This document shows, in pieces, positions 18,571-27,245 of a stretch of 64,000 bases of DNA. The position numbers were made by a program, and so were the translations under genes. The DNA is from Desulfosporosinus orientis DSM 765 (GTDB lineage: Bacteria > Bacillota > Desulfitobacteriia > Desulfitobacteriales > Desulfitobacteriaceae). The stretch lies in NCBI RefSeq assembly GCF_000235605.1, contig NC_016584.1, positions 608,001-672,000 of the forward strand, in the 5' to 3' direction. The notes under the pieces were generated by a model. That model had not been told where the DNA came from. It did no database searches and saw nothing but the letters and a program-made list of their open reading frames with translations. Every line of letters begins with the position of its first letter. The stretch's first letter is position 1.

Positions 18571-18886
18571 ATGAAAACAATAGCTATTGCATGTAAAACC
18601 CTTGCCGAAGAAGAATTATGGCTTAAAGAAGACACAGCGGCTCATGAAGATCATGCTGAAAGGGTATGAAAAACTAAGGCTTATTGAAACAGTGGCCTAT
18701 CAATTAAATGATGTTACGGAAACAACCCAAGAGATTGCCCAAACATCAGAATTGGAACATGAGGTTATCACTGGCACCCTGAGGCTTGTTTATAAAGCTT
18801 TTCAGAGGGAATGGGACGATGAATTTACTGTTGTCGAATCAGGTGAGGATGTGGGATTTAAACATGTTGGACTGGACCTTTCCTAG
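18571..18886 (+). CDS. Small unrecognised ORFs, possibly one frameshifted gene
   Basis: ATG 18571 has an agagg site 8 bases upstream and reads 32 codons (starting MKTIAIACKTLAEEE) before a stop at about 18669. A second frame runs to 18886 from ATG 18644 or 18653, encoding about 78-81 residues, acidic and mostly helical (start MLKGYEKLRLIETVAYQLND). The second has no ribosome site of its own, so it is either coupled to the first or the two are halves of one gene split by a frameshift near 18650. Neither part is recognised. The unit is bounded by a promoter palindrome before and a terminator after, which suggests a real transcript. Confidence 0.4.
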
Positions 18887-18907
18887 GAATATAAGTTATT
18901 TGTGAAT

Positions 18908-18941
18908 CTTCCCTGACCCCTTGTCAGGGAAGATTATTTTT
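18908..18941 (+). terminator. Rho-independent terminator
   Basis: Perfect 10-bp stem cttccctgac / gtcagggaag (18908-18917, 18923-18932) followed by attattttt. Confidence 0.85.
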
Positions 18942-19032
18942 GCTATCATGTATTTTTAAAATCAGACTATTGCTATATAAAACAATTGAATTCCAGAATA
19001 GTTACATGCGGATTTATCGAGGAGGAGTTTCA

Positions 19033-19452
19033 GTGACGATTAATGAAGAGTTGACCCATGAATTGCTGACCTTTTTTAATGGTTTTTCATCTTGGGAAAA
19101 TTCCATTGTACGTACTAGTGAACTTACCGTTTCGGAAGCACACGCCATTGAAATCTTAGGGGAACATGAAAAAATGAATATGAAAGGATTGGCTCAAAAG
19201 CTGGGGGTTACGACGGGAACCACCACGGTAACAGTGGATCGTTTAGAAAAGAAAAATCTCGCCCGTCGTGAGTCCACTAAAGAAGATAGGCGTGTTAACC
19301 TCATTAGTCTGACGGATTTAGGCCAGAAGGCTTTTAAGGAGCATCATGACTTTCATTTACATTTGACGGAACAGATGACGGCAGTTCTAAGTGACGAGGA
19401 AATCCTTCAATTTCTGCAGACCTTAAAGAAGATTAATAGTGAGACATTTTAA
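19033..19452 (+). CDS. MarR family transcriptional regulator
   Basis: This 139-residue winged-helix regulator has the recognition region MKGLAQKLGVTTGTTTVTVD and wing KEDRRVNLISLTDLG, typical of MarR. GTG 19033 is chosen because aggagg lies 8 bases upstream; the longer frame from 18940 would start within a terminator. It lies downstream of the MacAB-like operon and is a candidate regulator of it, through the inverted repeat at 15511-15551 (inference). Confidence 0.88.
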   Translation: MTINEELTHELLTFFNGFSSWENSIVRTSELTVSEAHAIEILGEHEKMNMKGLAQKLGVTTGTTTVTVDRLEKKNLARRESTKEDRRVNLISLTDLGQKAFKEHHDFHLHLTEQMTAVLSDEEILQFLQTLKKINSETF

Positions 19453-19488
19453 AAACAAAATGGGGAGAAAAGGTGATCATATAATTTG

Positions 19489-19530
19489 AGGGACTGCATT
19501 GCCTATGCAACGCAGTCCCTTTGGTCTTTC
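19489..19530. terminator. Bidirectional terminator between convergent genes
   Basis: Stem agggactgc / gcagtccct (19489-19497, 19512-19520), then a pyrimidine-rich stretch. It separates the MarR gene and the convergent response-regulator gene. Confidence 0.7.
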
Positions 19531-19536
19531 TCTTTG

Positions 19537-20883
19537 CTAATATTTCAGATTATGTTTGTTCATTCGATAGAGAAGGGTTGGCCGGGAAATTCCTAAATAT
19601 TTAGCAGTCTTGGTTTGGTTATAATTGTTCTTCTCTAAGGCTTTAACGATAAGCTGCTTTTCCAATTCTTCTAACGAAAATCCTCCTTCCGGAAGATTGA
19701 TGATCGGTTCCGCGGTATCTTCTATGTTCTCCAATAATTCACTGGGAAGATGAATGGGAAGGATTTCATTGCTTTGGCAGACAATAAGCGGTCTCTCGAT
19801 GGCATTTTGCAGCTCTCGTATATTACCGGGCCAGTCATAACGAGTTAAAATCTTCATAGCTTCAGGTGAGATTTTTTTCGTGTGAGAAGGATCGAATTTG
19901 CTGAGAAAATGATTTACTAAAAGAGGAATATCTTCTTTTCGCAATCTCAGAGGGGGCATTTTAATTTGCATGACATTTAATCGATAATAAAGGTCCTCCC
20001 TAAAAGTACCGTTAGCGATGGCTGTGGAAAGTTCGGAATTTGTTGTAGCAATAACTCGAACATCGATGGATATGGTCTCAGTTCCTCCTACTCTTTCAAA
20101 GCAGCGTTCTTGTAAAATCCGCAGTAACTTTACTTGCATACTGATAGGCATATCGCCGATCTCATCCAGGAGAATGGTCCCTTTATCTGCCATCTCAAAT
20201 CGGCCTTTTTTCCGATTGGTTGCGCCGGTGAAAGCGCCTTTTTCATGACCGAATAGTTCACTCTCCAGCAGATGCTCAGGCAGAGCGGCACAATTTACGG
20301 CAACAAAAGGCATATTCGCCCGGTTGCTGGCTTTGTGGATTTCTACAGCGGCTACCTCTTTGCCTGTTCCGCTTTCCCCCGTTATTAAAACCGTAGCGTT
20401 AGTTTTAGCCACTTGCTGAATAAGATGAGATACTTCTTTAATGGCCTCACTCTGACCTACCATTTTTCCATATTTTTTCCCTAGTTCTTGACGGAGATAA
20501 TTAACTTCATTCTCTAAATTCGATAAATGCAGGGCTTGTTTTACCTGCACCTTTAACTCATCCAGTTTAAACGGCTTGGTGATGTAATCCGTTGCTCCGA
20601 TTTTCATAGCTTCAATGGCAGTTTCAATAGTTCCATGCGCAGTGATCATAATTACTGGGATATTGGGGTTAATACTTTTGAGCCTTTTCAAAACCTCAAT
20701 TCCATCGATATCGGGCATTTTTAAATCCAATATAACTGTGGAAGGTTCTGTTTCAAGAGCCATTTCAATACCTTGTAAACCTCTAGTTGCAGTAACCACT
20801 TGATAGCCTTCGTGACTAAGAGCCCTTTCTAAGGCCCAACACATTCTTTCTTCATCGTCAATTACAAGAACTCTTGGTATCAA
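19537..20883 (-). CDS. NtrC-family sigma-54-dependent response regulator
   Basis: This is a protein of about 448 residues with three domains. The receiver domain carries the phospho-acceptor aspartate in VILDLKMPDIDG. The AAA+ sigma-54 activator domain has Walker A GESGTGKE and the sigma-54 contact loop GAFTGA. A Fis-type helix-turn-helix (TKTAKYLGISRPTLLYRM) is at the end. TTG 20883 gives a normal MIPRVLVIDDE start with gggag at 8 bases; ATG 20889 and GTG 20892 are too close to that site. It forms a pair with the adjacent kinase and probably activates the sigma-54-like promoter at 22650. Confidence 0.93.
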   Translation of the reverse strand: MIPRVLVIDDEERMCWALERALSHEGYQVVTATRGLQGIEMALETEPSTVILDLKMPDIDGIEVLKRLKSINPNIPVIMITAHGTIETAIEAMKIGATDYITKPFKLDELKVQVKQALHLSNLENEVNYLRQELGKKYGKMVGQSEAIKEVSHLIQQVAKTNATVLITGESGTGKEVAAVEIHKASNRANMPFVAVNCAALPEHLLESELFGHEKGAFTGATNRKKGRFEMADKGTILLDEIGDMPISMQVKLLRILQERCFERVGGTETISIDVRVIATTNSELSTAIANGTFREDLYYRLNVMQIKMPPLRLRKEDIPLLVNHFLSKFDPSHTKKISPEAMKILTRYDWPGNIRELQNAIERPLIVCQSNEILPIHLPSELLENIEDTAEPIINLPEGGFSLEELEKQLIVKALEKNNYNQTKTAKYLGISRPTLLYRMNKHNLKY

Positions 20884-20905
20884 GATCATCACTCCCGTAG
20901 GAAGA

Positions 20906-22417
20906 TTATGTTGTTACAGGAAGTTTAATTGTAAAAGTTGTTCCTTCATTAAGGGTACTTTCAACTTCAATTATGCCACCGTGCAATTTAATGCTTTGAT
21001 AAGATATGGATAGGCCTAAACCAGTGCCGGCTTCTTTTGTAGTGTAAAAAGGATCGAATATTCTCTGCATATCATCTTCAGGAATTCCTTCTCCCGTATC
21101 CGTCAGACTAATAATAATCATGTCTTCTGTTTGTTTGGTGGCGATGGTCAAATCCCCGCCGGACAGCATTGCTTCAGCGGCGTTTACTATAATATTCACA
21201 AATACCTGCTTAAGCTTTTCCGTATCGGCTAAGATCTTGGATAGCGAATTTTCCAATTGCAAGTGTACTCTGACTTTTTGTTTTCGCAGCATTGCTGCGG
21301 AAAATGACAAAACTCCCATAATTAAATCATTAATGGAACATTCCTTTATGGCCACTTTGGTAGGACGTCCAAAGTCAAGGAGTTCTTGGATAACCATGTC
21401 CTGCCTGTCAACTTGTTCATCAATAGCTTTGGTATATTCTTCAATACCGGTCATTTGAGAGTATTCCTGCTTCATTAGTTCCACTAAAGTTTTAATGATG
21501 CCGATAGGATTTCGTAATTCATGAGCTACACCAGTCGCTAAGCGGCCTAAGGCGATGAGATGTTCCGATTGCCTGAGCTGATCTTCCAGTCTTTCTTTTT
21601 CGGATAGGCTTTCGGCCATCCGATTAACGGCTTGGGCAACTTGCCCCAGTTCACCGGACATTTCCGGTAATGCATAATGGATATCGCATTCCATTCGGTG
21701 TAAGCCATGCTTTAAGCGGTCCACCCCCGTGGTTATATTCCGGATGGTTCTTAATGCTGCGAACATAACTAAGGCAAGGACGCCTAAGGTAACATAACGA
21801 AGCAATTTGCGGTAGAAGCTGCTTTGATAAAAGAATGGGTTCAGTCGTTCGCCTGCCCACATAACGGCTACGACTTTCCCTTTTAATATAACGGGACAAA
21901 TATATTCAACCACTTGGTCGTCAAAAGAACCCGAAATTCTAAAAAGAGGCTCTTTACCCATCTCAGCGGCTACCAGACCAGACTTAGTATTGGCAAAGAT
22001 CTCTTTTTCCCTTTGGATCTCTTCTTCCGGGGAGAGGTTTCGGTAATTATGCAGAAAGCCAAGGACCGTAATTTTATCGGACTGAGGAACATATAAACCG
22101 AAGCGAATCCCGGAATTAGAGGGAATATAAGGCTCGACGACTCGAGTAAACTCATTGTGCAGAAGGATTGAAGAGATTTTTTGGGAATCTATATCCAAAG
22201 ACTCTAAATTCATCGTAAGCTGCTGATTCGTACTTTTGACTAAGGCAGCCAATCGTTGTTCTTTATCAAAGAAAATCACTTGATTTGTCTGTGAAGCGAA
22301 AAAAATATCGTACATTAAGGCCAATAGGGGTACAAGCATAATTACGGCAAATACGACAACTAGTTGATTGGTTAAACTCTTCCCTTTGAAAGACAATAAG
22401 AAACGCTTATGGAGCAA
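20906..22417 (-). CDS. Membrane sensor histidine kinase (NtrB-like partner)
   Basis: The kinase has 503 residues: TM1 (residues about 18-38), an extracytoplasmic sensor of about 150 residues with a Cache-like look, TM2 near residue 210, HAMP, a HisKA domain with H in VAHELRNPIGIIK, and HATPase with NIIVNAAEAML and DTGEGIP, then GTGLGLSIS. TTG 22417 is the start, as ggaggtgattaa directly precedes it. It is encoded just upstream of the response-regulator gene. The ligand is unknown; the adjacent exporter suggests sulfite, sulfonate or a similar anion (inference). Confidence 0.92.
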   Translation of the reverse strand: MLHKRFLLSFKGKSLTNQLVVVFAVIMLVPLLALMYDIFFASQTNQVIFFDKEQRLAALVKSTNQQLTMNLESLDIDSQKISSILLHNEFTRVVEPYIPSNSGIRFGLYVPQSDKITVLGFLHNYRNLSPEEEIQREKEIFANTKSGLVAAEMGKEPLFRISGSFDDQVVEYICPVILKGKVVAVMWAGERLNPFFYQSSFYRKLLRYVTLGVLALVMFAALRTIRNITTGVDRLKHGLHRMECDIHYALPEMSGELGQVAQAVNRMAESLSEKERLEDQLRQSEHLIALGRLATGVAHELRNPIGIIKTLVELMKQEYSQMTGIEEYTKAIDEQVDRQDMVIQELLDFGRPTKVAIKECSINDLIMGVLSFSAAMLRKQKVRVHLQLENSLSKILADTEKLKQVFVNIIVNAAEAMLSGGDLTIATKQTEDMIIISLTDTGEGIPEDDMQRIFDPFYTTKEAGTGLGLSISYQSIKLHGGIIEVESTLNEGTTFTIKLPVTT

Positions 22418-22802
22418 TTAATCACCTCCAAGGGGATTTTTTTGATTGAATTATATAATACATATGACTGTAGCAAAAGATACAATAGCTGAAATCTTAA
22501 GAAATAGCCTAGAATCTGCGTCCTGTCGGACTATTCAATAGTTTTAAGCATACTCTCCTGCGAGATGTGCGGCCATAGAGGTATAGCATTTGCTACACTT
22601 CTTTTTTTAATGGTCATGATAAATGCGTGAAATACCGGGTTAAAGGCATTGGCATAGTATTTGCTATATAGAGAATTATATCACAAATAGAGAGAGGAGG
22701 TAACTCTTTTTAATATTAGTCAGAGAGTATCACGTTATAGTAAATGCTTTCTGAAGCATAAAAAGCCCTTTATAAGGAGACTAAGTAAAGGAGAGAGTTG
22801 GT
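22418..22802. other. Divergent control region with sigma-54-type promoter
   Basis: No gene is seen in 385 bases. The region holds the promoter at 22650, a second GG-N10-GC spaced site near 22579-22592 (aggtatagcatttgct) that is a weaker match, and a leader of about 125 bases before the small membrane protein gene. The leader includes the motif tcagagagtat / ctttctgaagcataaa that recurs at 35058. Confidence 0.6.
22650..22665 (+). promoter_or_regulatory. Sigma-54 (RpoN) promoter for the TauE operon
   Basis: TGGCATAGTATTTGCT matches the -24/-12 consensus (TGGCAC-N5-TTGC), with the GG and GC elements separated exactly as required. An NtrC-type activator is encoded immediately on the other side, which supports the call. 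The transcript would begin near 22677, ahead of the gene at 22803. Confidence 0.75.
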
Positions 22803-23033
22803 ATGAGCAGTGAATCTAAACCGAGCGTTTTAAAAACTATTGTTTTTTTGGCGTTAGCTATCAGTGCATATTTACTAATATTTTTTAATATCGAACAACT
22901 TAACAAATTTTATGTCAGCCAAGGAGTCATTCCGGCAGTGAGCCTTTTAGGGACAGTTATTTGTATCGCTTTTCTGTATGGAACAGCAGTTTCTCATATT
23001 TTGAGTATTCTGGGCTTAGAAAGCAAACATTAG
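22803..23033 (+). CDS. Small two-TM membrane protein
   Basis: The 76-residue protein has two hydrophobic segments (TIVFLALAISAYLLIFF and VSLLGTVICIAFLYGTAVS) and short polar ends. It has a good ribosome site (aaggagagag) and lies 18 bases before the TauE-like gene. No family was recognised. It may be an accessory or stabilising subunit of the exporter. Expression is probably from the sigma-54-type promoter upstream. Confidence 0.75.
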   Translation: MSSESKPSVLKTIVFLALAISAYLLIFFNIEQLNKFYVSQGVIPAVSLLGTVICIAFLYGTAVSHILSILGLESKH

Positions 23034-23051
23034 GAAGGGGGCATATATTAG

Positions 23052-24152
23052 ATGGCAGGTGAAGCGGTAAGTTTAGTTGGGGAAGTCATGAAATTTATTG
23101 ATATTACTCCGAAAACAGGGTTATCCATTGTAGGATTAGGATTTTTAGGAGGAACATTAAGTGGTTTTCTGGGGAGCGGCGGCGCTTTTGTTATGACTCC
23201 CGGTATGATGGCACTTGGGGTTCCTGGTATTGCAGCAGTGAGTTCAAACCTTGCCCACAAATTTGGTAAGGCGATGGTTGGGGCAAGAAAACACTCAAAG
23301 ATGGGGAATGTAGATGTTAAGTTAGGAATTTTCATGGTTCTCTTTCTGCTGTTGGGTGTCAGATTAGCAGTTATTCTTAATGAATCCATATTTGCGAGCA
23401 TGGGTAAGGAAGGCTCAAATCTGTATATTAGTGTGGTATTTGTCGTCCTTTTATCCGGGCTTTCCATCTTTATTTTAAGAGATATTTTTAAACCCAAATC
23501 GTCCGGAGGGTCTGGTGAACCTGAGGGATTTGCTGCAAGAATTTCTAAATACAATATTCCGCCCATGATTTATTTTAAAGTTGCTAATGTCCGTGTATCT
23601 TTTTGGCTTGTGGCCCTTATTGGTGTCGCAACCGGCTGGTTAGCAGGAACCGTTGGGGTGGGTGGATTTATTGGAGTTCCGGCCATGATTTATCTTTTAG
23701 GTATTCCAACCATGGTAGCTGCCGGTACAGAATTATTCTTGGCCATCTTTTCCGGAGCGTCAGGTTCCTTCCAGTATGCCATGACCGGCTTTGTGGATAT
23801 TCGTTTAGTATTATTGCTCTATCTCGGTTCACTCCTAGGTCTTCATATTGGAGCAAATGCGACTAAAATGGTGACTGAACTGCAAATTAAGCTGGTAATG
23901 GCGATTGTTATCGGTATGTCTGCAATAAGCAGAGCCTTTGCTATACCAAAATATATGACCGATCTGCATCTGGCAAACCTTTCTCAAGGAGCAGCCAACC
24001 TTTTCGATATAGCAGCTACGGTAACTTTGTTTGGGGGAGCAATTGCCGGTGTGATTATGATTCTTAAGTACATTGTTCGCTTTAAACAAAGTCAGAAGGC
24101 AGAAACCCAATATATTCAGCCTCACGTTCAGGCAAAAAGAGATTCAGCCTAA
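23052..24152 (+). CDS. TauE/SafE family anion exporter (TSUP)
   Basis: This is a 366-residue membrane protein with two repeated halves, each with the family's glycine-rich motif (LGFLGGTLSGFLGSGGAFVMTP, shown here as the block at residues 28-49, and ATGWLAGTVGVGGFIGVP in the second half). About 8-9 TMs and a cytoplasmic linker near residues 140-170 are seen. TSUP carriers move sulfite, sulfoacetate or related C1-C2 sulfur or carbon anions. In a sulfur-metabolising anaerobe sulfite efflux is plausible but not shown. Confidence 0.87.
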   Translation: MAGEAVSLVGEVMKFIDITPKTGLSIVGLGFLGGTLSGFLGSGGAFVMTPGMMALGVPGIAAVSSNLAHKFGKAMVGARKHSKMGNVDVKLGIFMVLFLLLGVRLAVILNESIFASMGKEGSNLYISVVFVVLLSGLSIFILRDIFKPKSSGGSGEPEGFAARISKYNIPPMIYFKVANVRVSFWLVALIGVATGWLAGTVGVGGFIGVPAMIYLLGIPTMVAAGTELFLAIFSGASGSFQYAMTGFVDIRLVLLLYLGSLLGLHIGANATKMVTELQIKLVMAIVIGMSAISRAFAIPKYMTDLHLANLSQGAANLFDIAATVTLFGGAIAGVIMILKYIVRFKQSQKAETQYIQPHVQAKRDSA

Positions 24153-24215
24153 GACGAATCCTGGTAAACCATTGAAATAGGCTTAAGTTCGTGAAATAAT
24201 GTGCTATAAAATAAG

Positions 24216-24234
24216 TTGCGTATTAATTACGCAA
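24216..24234. promoter_or_regulatory. 19-bp operator-like palindrome before the stress-protein gene
   Basis: Perfect arms TTGCGTA / TACGCAA around a 5-base TTAAT centre lie just after a -10-like TATAAA (about 24205) and before the ribosome site. The position fits a repressor or activator site controlling the usp gene. Confidence 0.5.
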
Positions 24235-24259
24235 ACTAAGGGTGAGGTGATTATGTAGT

Positions 24260-24865
24260 ATGATTGATGGAAATCCATTAAAGGTGCTTCTTTATTTTGA
24301 TGGTTCGGAGCATTCTTTGTCGGCTGCCGTTTACACGGCCAATTTGTTCAATAGAATACCTAATATGAATTTGACGATTGTTCATGTTCAAGAGAATGTG
24401 GAGGGCGCTAAACTAGAGAATGACAATTTGATGGAGATCTGGTCATCTGATCCTATCACAGATTGGCAAATAAATTTATTAAATAGAATTGACTTAAAGA
24501 AAAGAGGAGAATATTCTAAAATAATTGCTAGAACCAATGAAATATTGTTTGAAACGGGTTTAGATGTCAAGCAACAGGTCATATTTGCTAACCCCAATAT
24601 CCCTGATATTGTCGAAGCAATTATCAACTATGGGGAGAAAAAAGAATTCGAATTAATCATCATGGGTACTCGGGGACCAAGCAGTTTAAAAGGTTTGATG
24701 TATGGCAGTTTAGCCCATAGCGTGCTTAATAAATCGGATATCCCTGTCCTATTAATAAAGAAATTACCCCAAGAGTTTGTCGATCGTTTTTGCTCTGCTC
24801 CTTCGGGGAGATCTACTCGTGCAAAAGGGCGAAGAGATCATTTGTATCGAGTAAGAAGCATTTAA
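24260..24865 (+). CDS. Universal stress protein (UspA family)
   Basis: This is a single-domain UspA protein with an unusually long charged C-terminal tail (201 residues versus about 140-160). It has the beta1 start KVLLYFDGSEHSLSAA and the ATP-binding signature IIMGTRGPSSLKGLMYGSLA, then SVLNKSDIPVLLIK. The tail after residue 170 is basic and unlike the family. It follows the exporter gene by about 100 bases but has its own operator-like palindrome. Confidence 0.88.
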   Translation: MIDGNPLKVLLYFDGSEHSLSAAVYTANLFNRIPNMNLTIVHVQENVEGAKLENDNLMEIWSSDPITDWQINLLNRIDLKKRGEYSKIIARTNEILFETGLDVKQQVIFANPNIPDIVEAIINYGEKKEFELIIMGTRGPSSLKGLMYGSLAHSVLNKSDIPVLLIKKLPQEFVDRFCSAPSGRSTRAKGRRDHLYRVRSI

Positions 24866-24877
24866 TTTAATAGAGTG

Positions 24878-24913
24878 GAAAAAGTCTGGGAGATAATCTT
24901 CTGGACTTTTTTA
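24878..24913 (+). terminator. Terminator after the usp gene
   Basis: Stem aaaagtc / gactttt with a partly paired interior, followed by ttttta. The remaining bases to 25167 show no gene. Confidence 0.65.
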
Positions 24914-25167
24914 TTTAATCACTGAACCCTTCCTGACACCTGGTATCCAAGGCATAAGCGCAACTATAAAAATCTTTGATAATCAATATAGAAAAGTTCT
25001 TCCTTTATAAGAAAAGTGAAGTTCCATAATTTTATATGATTACTGCCATCGACTATATTGATGAAAATGAAATATGACGCAAATCGTAAAACATTGTATA
25101 ATACCCTTTGAAGATTTAAAACCATGCCATAGTCTAAGGTTTTGAAATATGGAGGTACTATACGTTC

Positions 25168-26325
25168 ATGAACCCCATAGTTATTTTGGTGGGTATATTG
25201 TTTTTCTTAGTATATGGTTTACTTAATTTCTATATTGGTCTGCGCGGGTGGCAGACATTGTTTAGCTGCATACCTTTATTAAGCTCCAAAGTATATTGGG
25301 CGATTTTTTTAATCATTGCTTTCTCTTACATTGTAAGCCGGCTTAGCGAACGATTTCTTTCCAGAGTCGTGTATGAAGGATTAACGATTGTTGGGGCTTA
25401 TTGGATGGCCTTCATGCTTTATTTTTTACTAATCATTATTTCTCTCGATCTCTTAAAATATCTAAATCGTTGGCTAAACCTTATATCAATAGAAGGAAAA
25501 CATGGCTTGGGTCCCATTGTAGGCTTGATTGTTTGTGCTGTTGTTGCTGGAATTGTCGTCTATGGAGCTTGGAATGCGAGTCATCCCAGGATTCATCATT
25601 ATGATCTTTCTATAGCAAAATCCGCAGGGTCTGTGCACCAGCTGCATGTTGTCATGGTTTCAGATATTCATCTTGGAACAATCATTCATAATGATCATTT
25701 AATAAAACTTGTTGATCAAATTAATGAACTAAGGCCGGATCTGATTTTGTTTGCAGGGGATGTTTTCGACGAAGATATTGAATTAGTGAAAAAACAACAA
25801 GTAGCCGATACGTTTTTAAAGCTTAAGGCACCCTATGGAGCCTATGCTGTATTAGGCAATCACGAGTATATCGGCGGAAATGCGGAAGAGGCCATAAAAT
25901 ATCTCGATCAGGCAGGGGTAAAAGTATTAAAAGATAGTTATCAGCTGGTTGCCGACAGCTTCTATCTTATTGGCAGAGATGATATGTCAGGTTCACGGTT
26001 TAATGGGGATAAACGACAGGATTTAAAAACCTTGATGCAAGGAGTAAATCACTCTTTGCCAATCATATTAATGGATCACCAGCCATCCCATTTAGAAGAG
26101 CCTGTTGCGCAAGGGGTCGATTTGCAAGTTTCCGGACACACGCACAGTGGTCAACTGTTCCCATTTCAGTTCATTACTCAGAGACTATTTGAACAAGACT
26201 GGGGACTATTGCGCAAAGGGGATTTCCAACTCATTGTATCATCAGGGTATGGGACTTGGGGACCACCAGTTCGCATAGGCAATACCCCGGAAATTGTGGA
26301 TATTAATATTATGTTCAACCCTTAA
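25168..26325 (+). CDS. Membrane-anchored metallophosphoesterase (YkuE-like)
   Basis: The 385-residue protein has about four N-terminal TMs (residues 1-135), then a calcineurin-like phosphoesterase domain. The metal-site motifs are in order: VSDIHLG, FAGDVFDE, GNHEY, DHQP and SGHTHSGQ. This subgroup is membrane-bound and in known cases acts on phospholipid-type or lipid-linked phosphates. It appears to stand alone: terminators lie on both sides. ggagg lies 12 bases before ATG 25168. Confidence 0.9.
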   Translation: MNPIVILVGILFFLVYGLLNFYIGLRGWQTLFSCIPLLSSKVYWAIFLIIAFSYIVSRLSERFLSRVVYEGLTIVGAYWMAFMLYFLLIIISLDLLKYLNRWLNLISIEGKHGLGPIVGLIVCAVVAGIVVYGAWNASHPRIHHYDLSIAKSAGSVHQLHVVMVSDIHLGTIIHNDHLIKLVDQINELRPDLILFAGDVFDEDIELVKKQQVADTFLKLKAPYGAYAVLGNHEYIGGNAEEAIKYLDQAGVKVLKDSYQLVADSFYLIGRDDMSGSRFNGDKRQDLKTLMQGVNHSLPIILMDHQPSHLEEPVAQGVDLQVSGHTHSGQLFPFQFITQRLFEQDWGLLRKGDFQLIVSSGYGTWGPPVRIGNTPEIVDINIMFNP

Positions 26326-26328
26326 AAT

Positions 26329-26363
26329 AACCCTCTGGAAGACTTAGAAACTTCCAGAGGGTT
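26329..26363 (+). terminator. Hairpin after the phosphoesterase gene
   Basis: Perfect 13-bp stem aaccctctggaag / cttccagagggtt around a 9-base loop. No T run follows, so termination efficiency is uncertain. Confidence 0.6.
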
Positions 26364-26618
26364 AAATAGTCGAAGGGAGCGTTTACACAGATACATAATG
26401 ATTAAAGGAGCATTGACGTAGGAAAGAATCAGTGATACCATAAGGGTCATGGTAATGAAATCGATTATCGTTCGCAAAAAGAGGTAAACATAATGCCTTT
26501 GACAATGCTTTCATCAGGTTAAAGTATTGTAGTAGAGGATTGCTCCAATAAGAAGGAGTATTTTTTTAAAGAGCTTATTGAGAATCGTTATCGATATTTG
26601 TGTTGGGATAGTGTTTTG

Positions 26619-26771
26619 ATGACATTAAATAGTAAGGTACATACCCGCATTGGACAGAATCAGAGTGATGATCATAGTGAGGCAATCAGCCGTATGAAAA
26701 AAGGAGAAAGTTGTTCAGCGACTGTTACAGAGCCAGTGATAATTGTAGGCAAAAATAGTTATCAAAAGTGA
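26619..26771 (+). CDS. Possible 50-residue ORF upstream of DUF2325 gene
   Basis: The ATG at 26619 opens 50 codons (start MTLNSKVHTRIGQNQSDD, C-terminus VIIVGKNSYQK) ending 39 bases before the DUF2325 gene. The ribosome site is weak and no family is recognised. A TTGACA box lies at about 26499, with no clear -10. It may be a leader peptide or chance. Confidence 0.25.
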   Translation: MTLNSKVHTRIGQNQSDDHSEAISRMKKGESCSATVTEPVIIVGKNSYQK

Positions 26772-26810
26772 TTAATGAGTTTAAAAAATTGGTTAGGAGG
26801 CGGGAAGAGA

Positions 26811-27104
26811 ATGAGTATAGTATTAGTTGGTGGTCATGACAGAATGCATAGTGAGTATATGGATATCTGCATTAAGAGGGGGCACAACATAAAAGTTTAT
26901 ACACAGATGCCTACGAAGTTCGATAAGGTGATTGGATCGCCGGATGGTATTGTCTTATTCACATCCACAGTCTCTCACAAAATGATTCACACTGCAGTTA
27001 AGGAAGCAAAGCGAAAAAAGATTCCGGTATTTAGAAGCCATAGCAGCAGCGGCGCTTCCTTAGACAGAGTACTTAACGATTTGGAAAATAAAGTGATTAT
27101 CTGA
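26811..27104 (+). CDS. DUF2325 domain protein
   Basis: This small protein of 97 residues is a stand-alone DUF2325 domain: start MSIVLVGGHDRMHSEYMDIC, then GIVLFTSTVSHKMIHTAVKEA and PVFRSHSSSGASLDRVL. The fold looks like a small Rossmann-like module; its function is unknown. ATG 26811 has aggagg at 10 bases; an ATG 36 bases earlier would include that site within the gene. Conserved C and H residues could bind metal (inference). Confidence 0.8.
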   Translation: MSIVLVGGHDRMHSEYMDICIKRGHNIKVYTQMPTKFDKVIGSPDGIVLFTSTVSHKMIHTAVKEAKRKKIPVFRSHSSSGASLDRVLNDLENKVII

Positions 27105-27161
27105 TTTGCCGGCGCTTTATCGAGGATAGGTTATGGGAAAAACGCTGGATAGCACATAAAG

Positions 27162-27200
27162 AAGGAAGAGAATGTTTAAAAACAGTTCTCTTCCTTTTTC
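27162..27200. terminator. Terminator between convergent genes
   Basis: Stem aaggaagagaa / ttctcttcctt with a 13-base loop, followed on the plus strand by tttc. A second inverted repeat (ctgaaataaac / gtttatttcag) just after it spans the stop codon of the minus-strand flavodiiron gene. Confidence 0.75.
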
Positions 27201-27245
27201 CTGGAGCACTCTCTTCTGAAATAAACTGCAGACAAGGGCAGAGGT

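Noticed and set aside
22579-22594. Second sigma-54 promoter upstream of the TauE operon
   Set aside because: Spacing is right but the -24 element is poor (aggtat); kept only as a note beside the better site at 22650.
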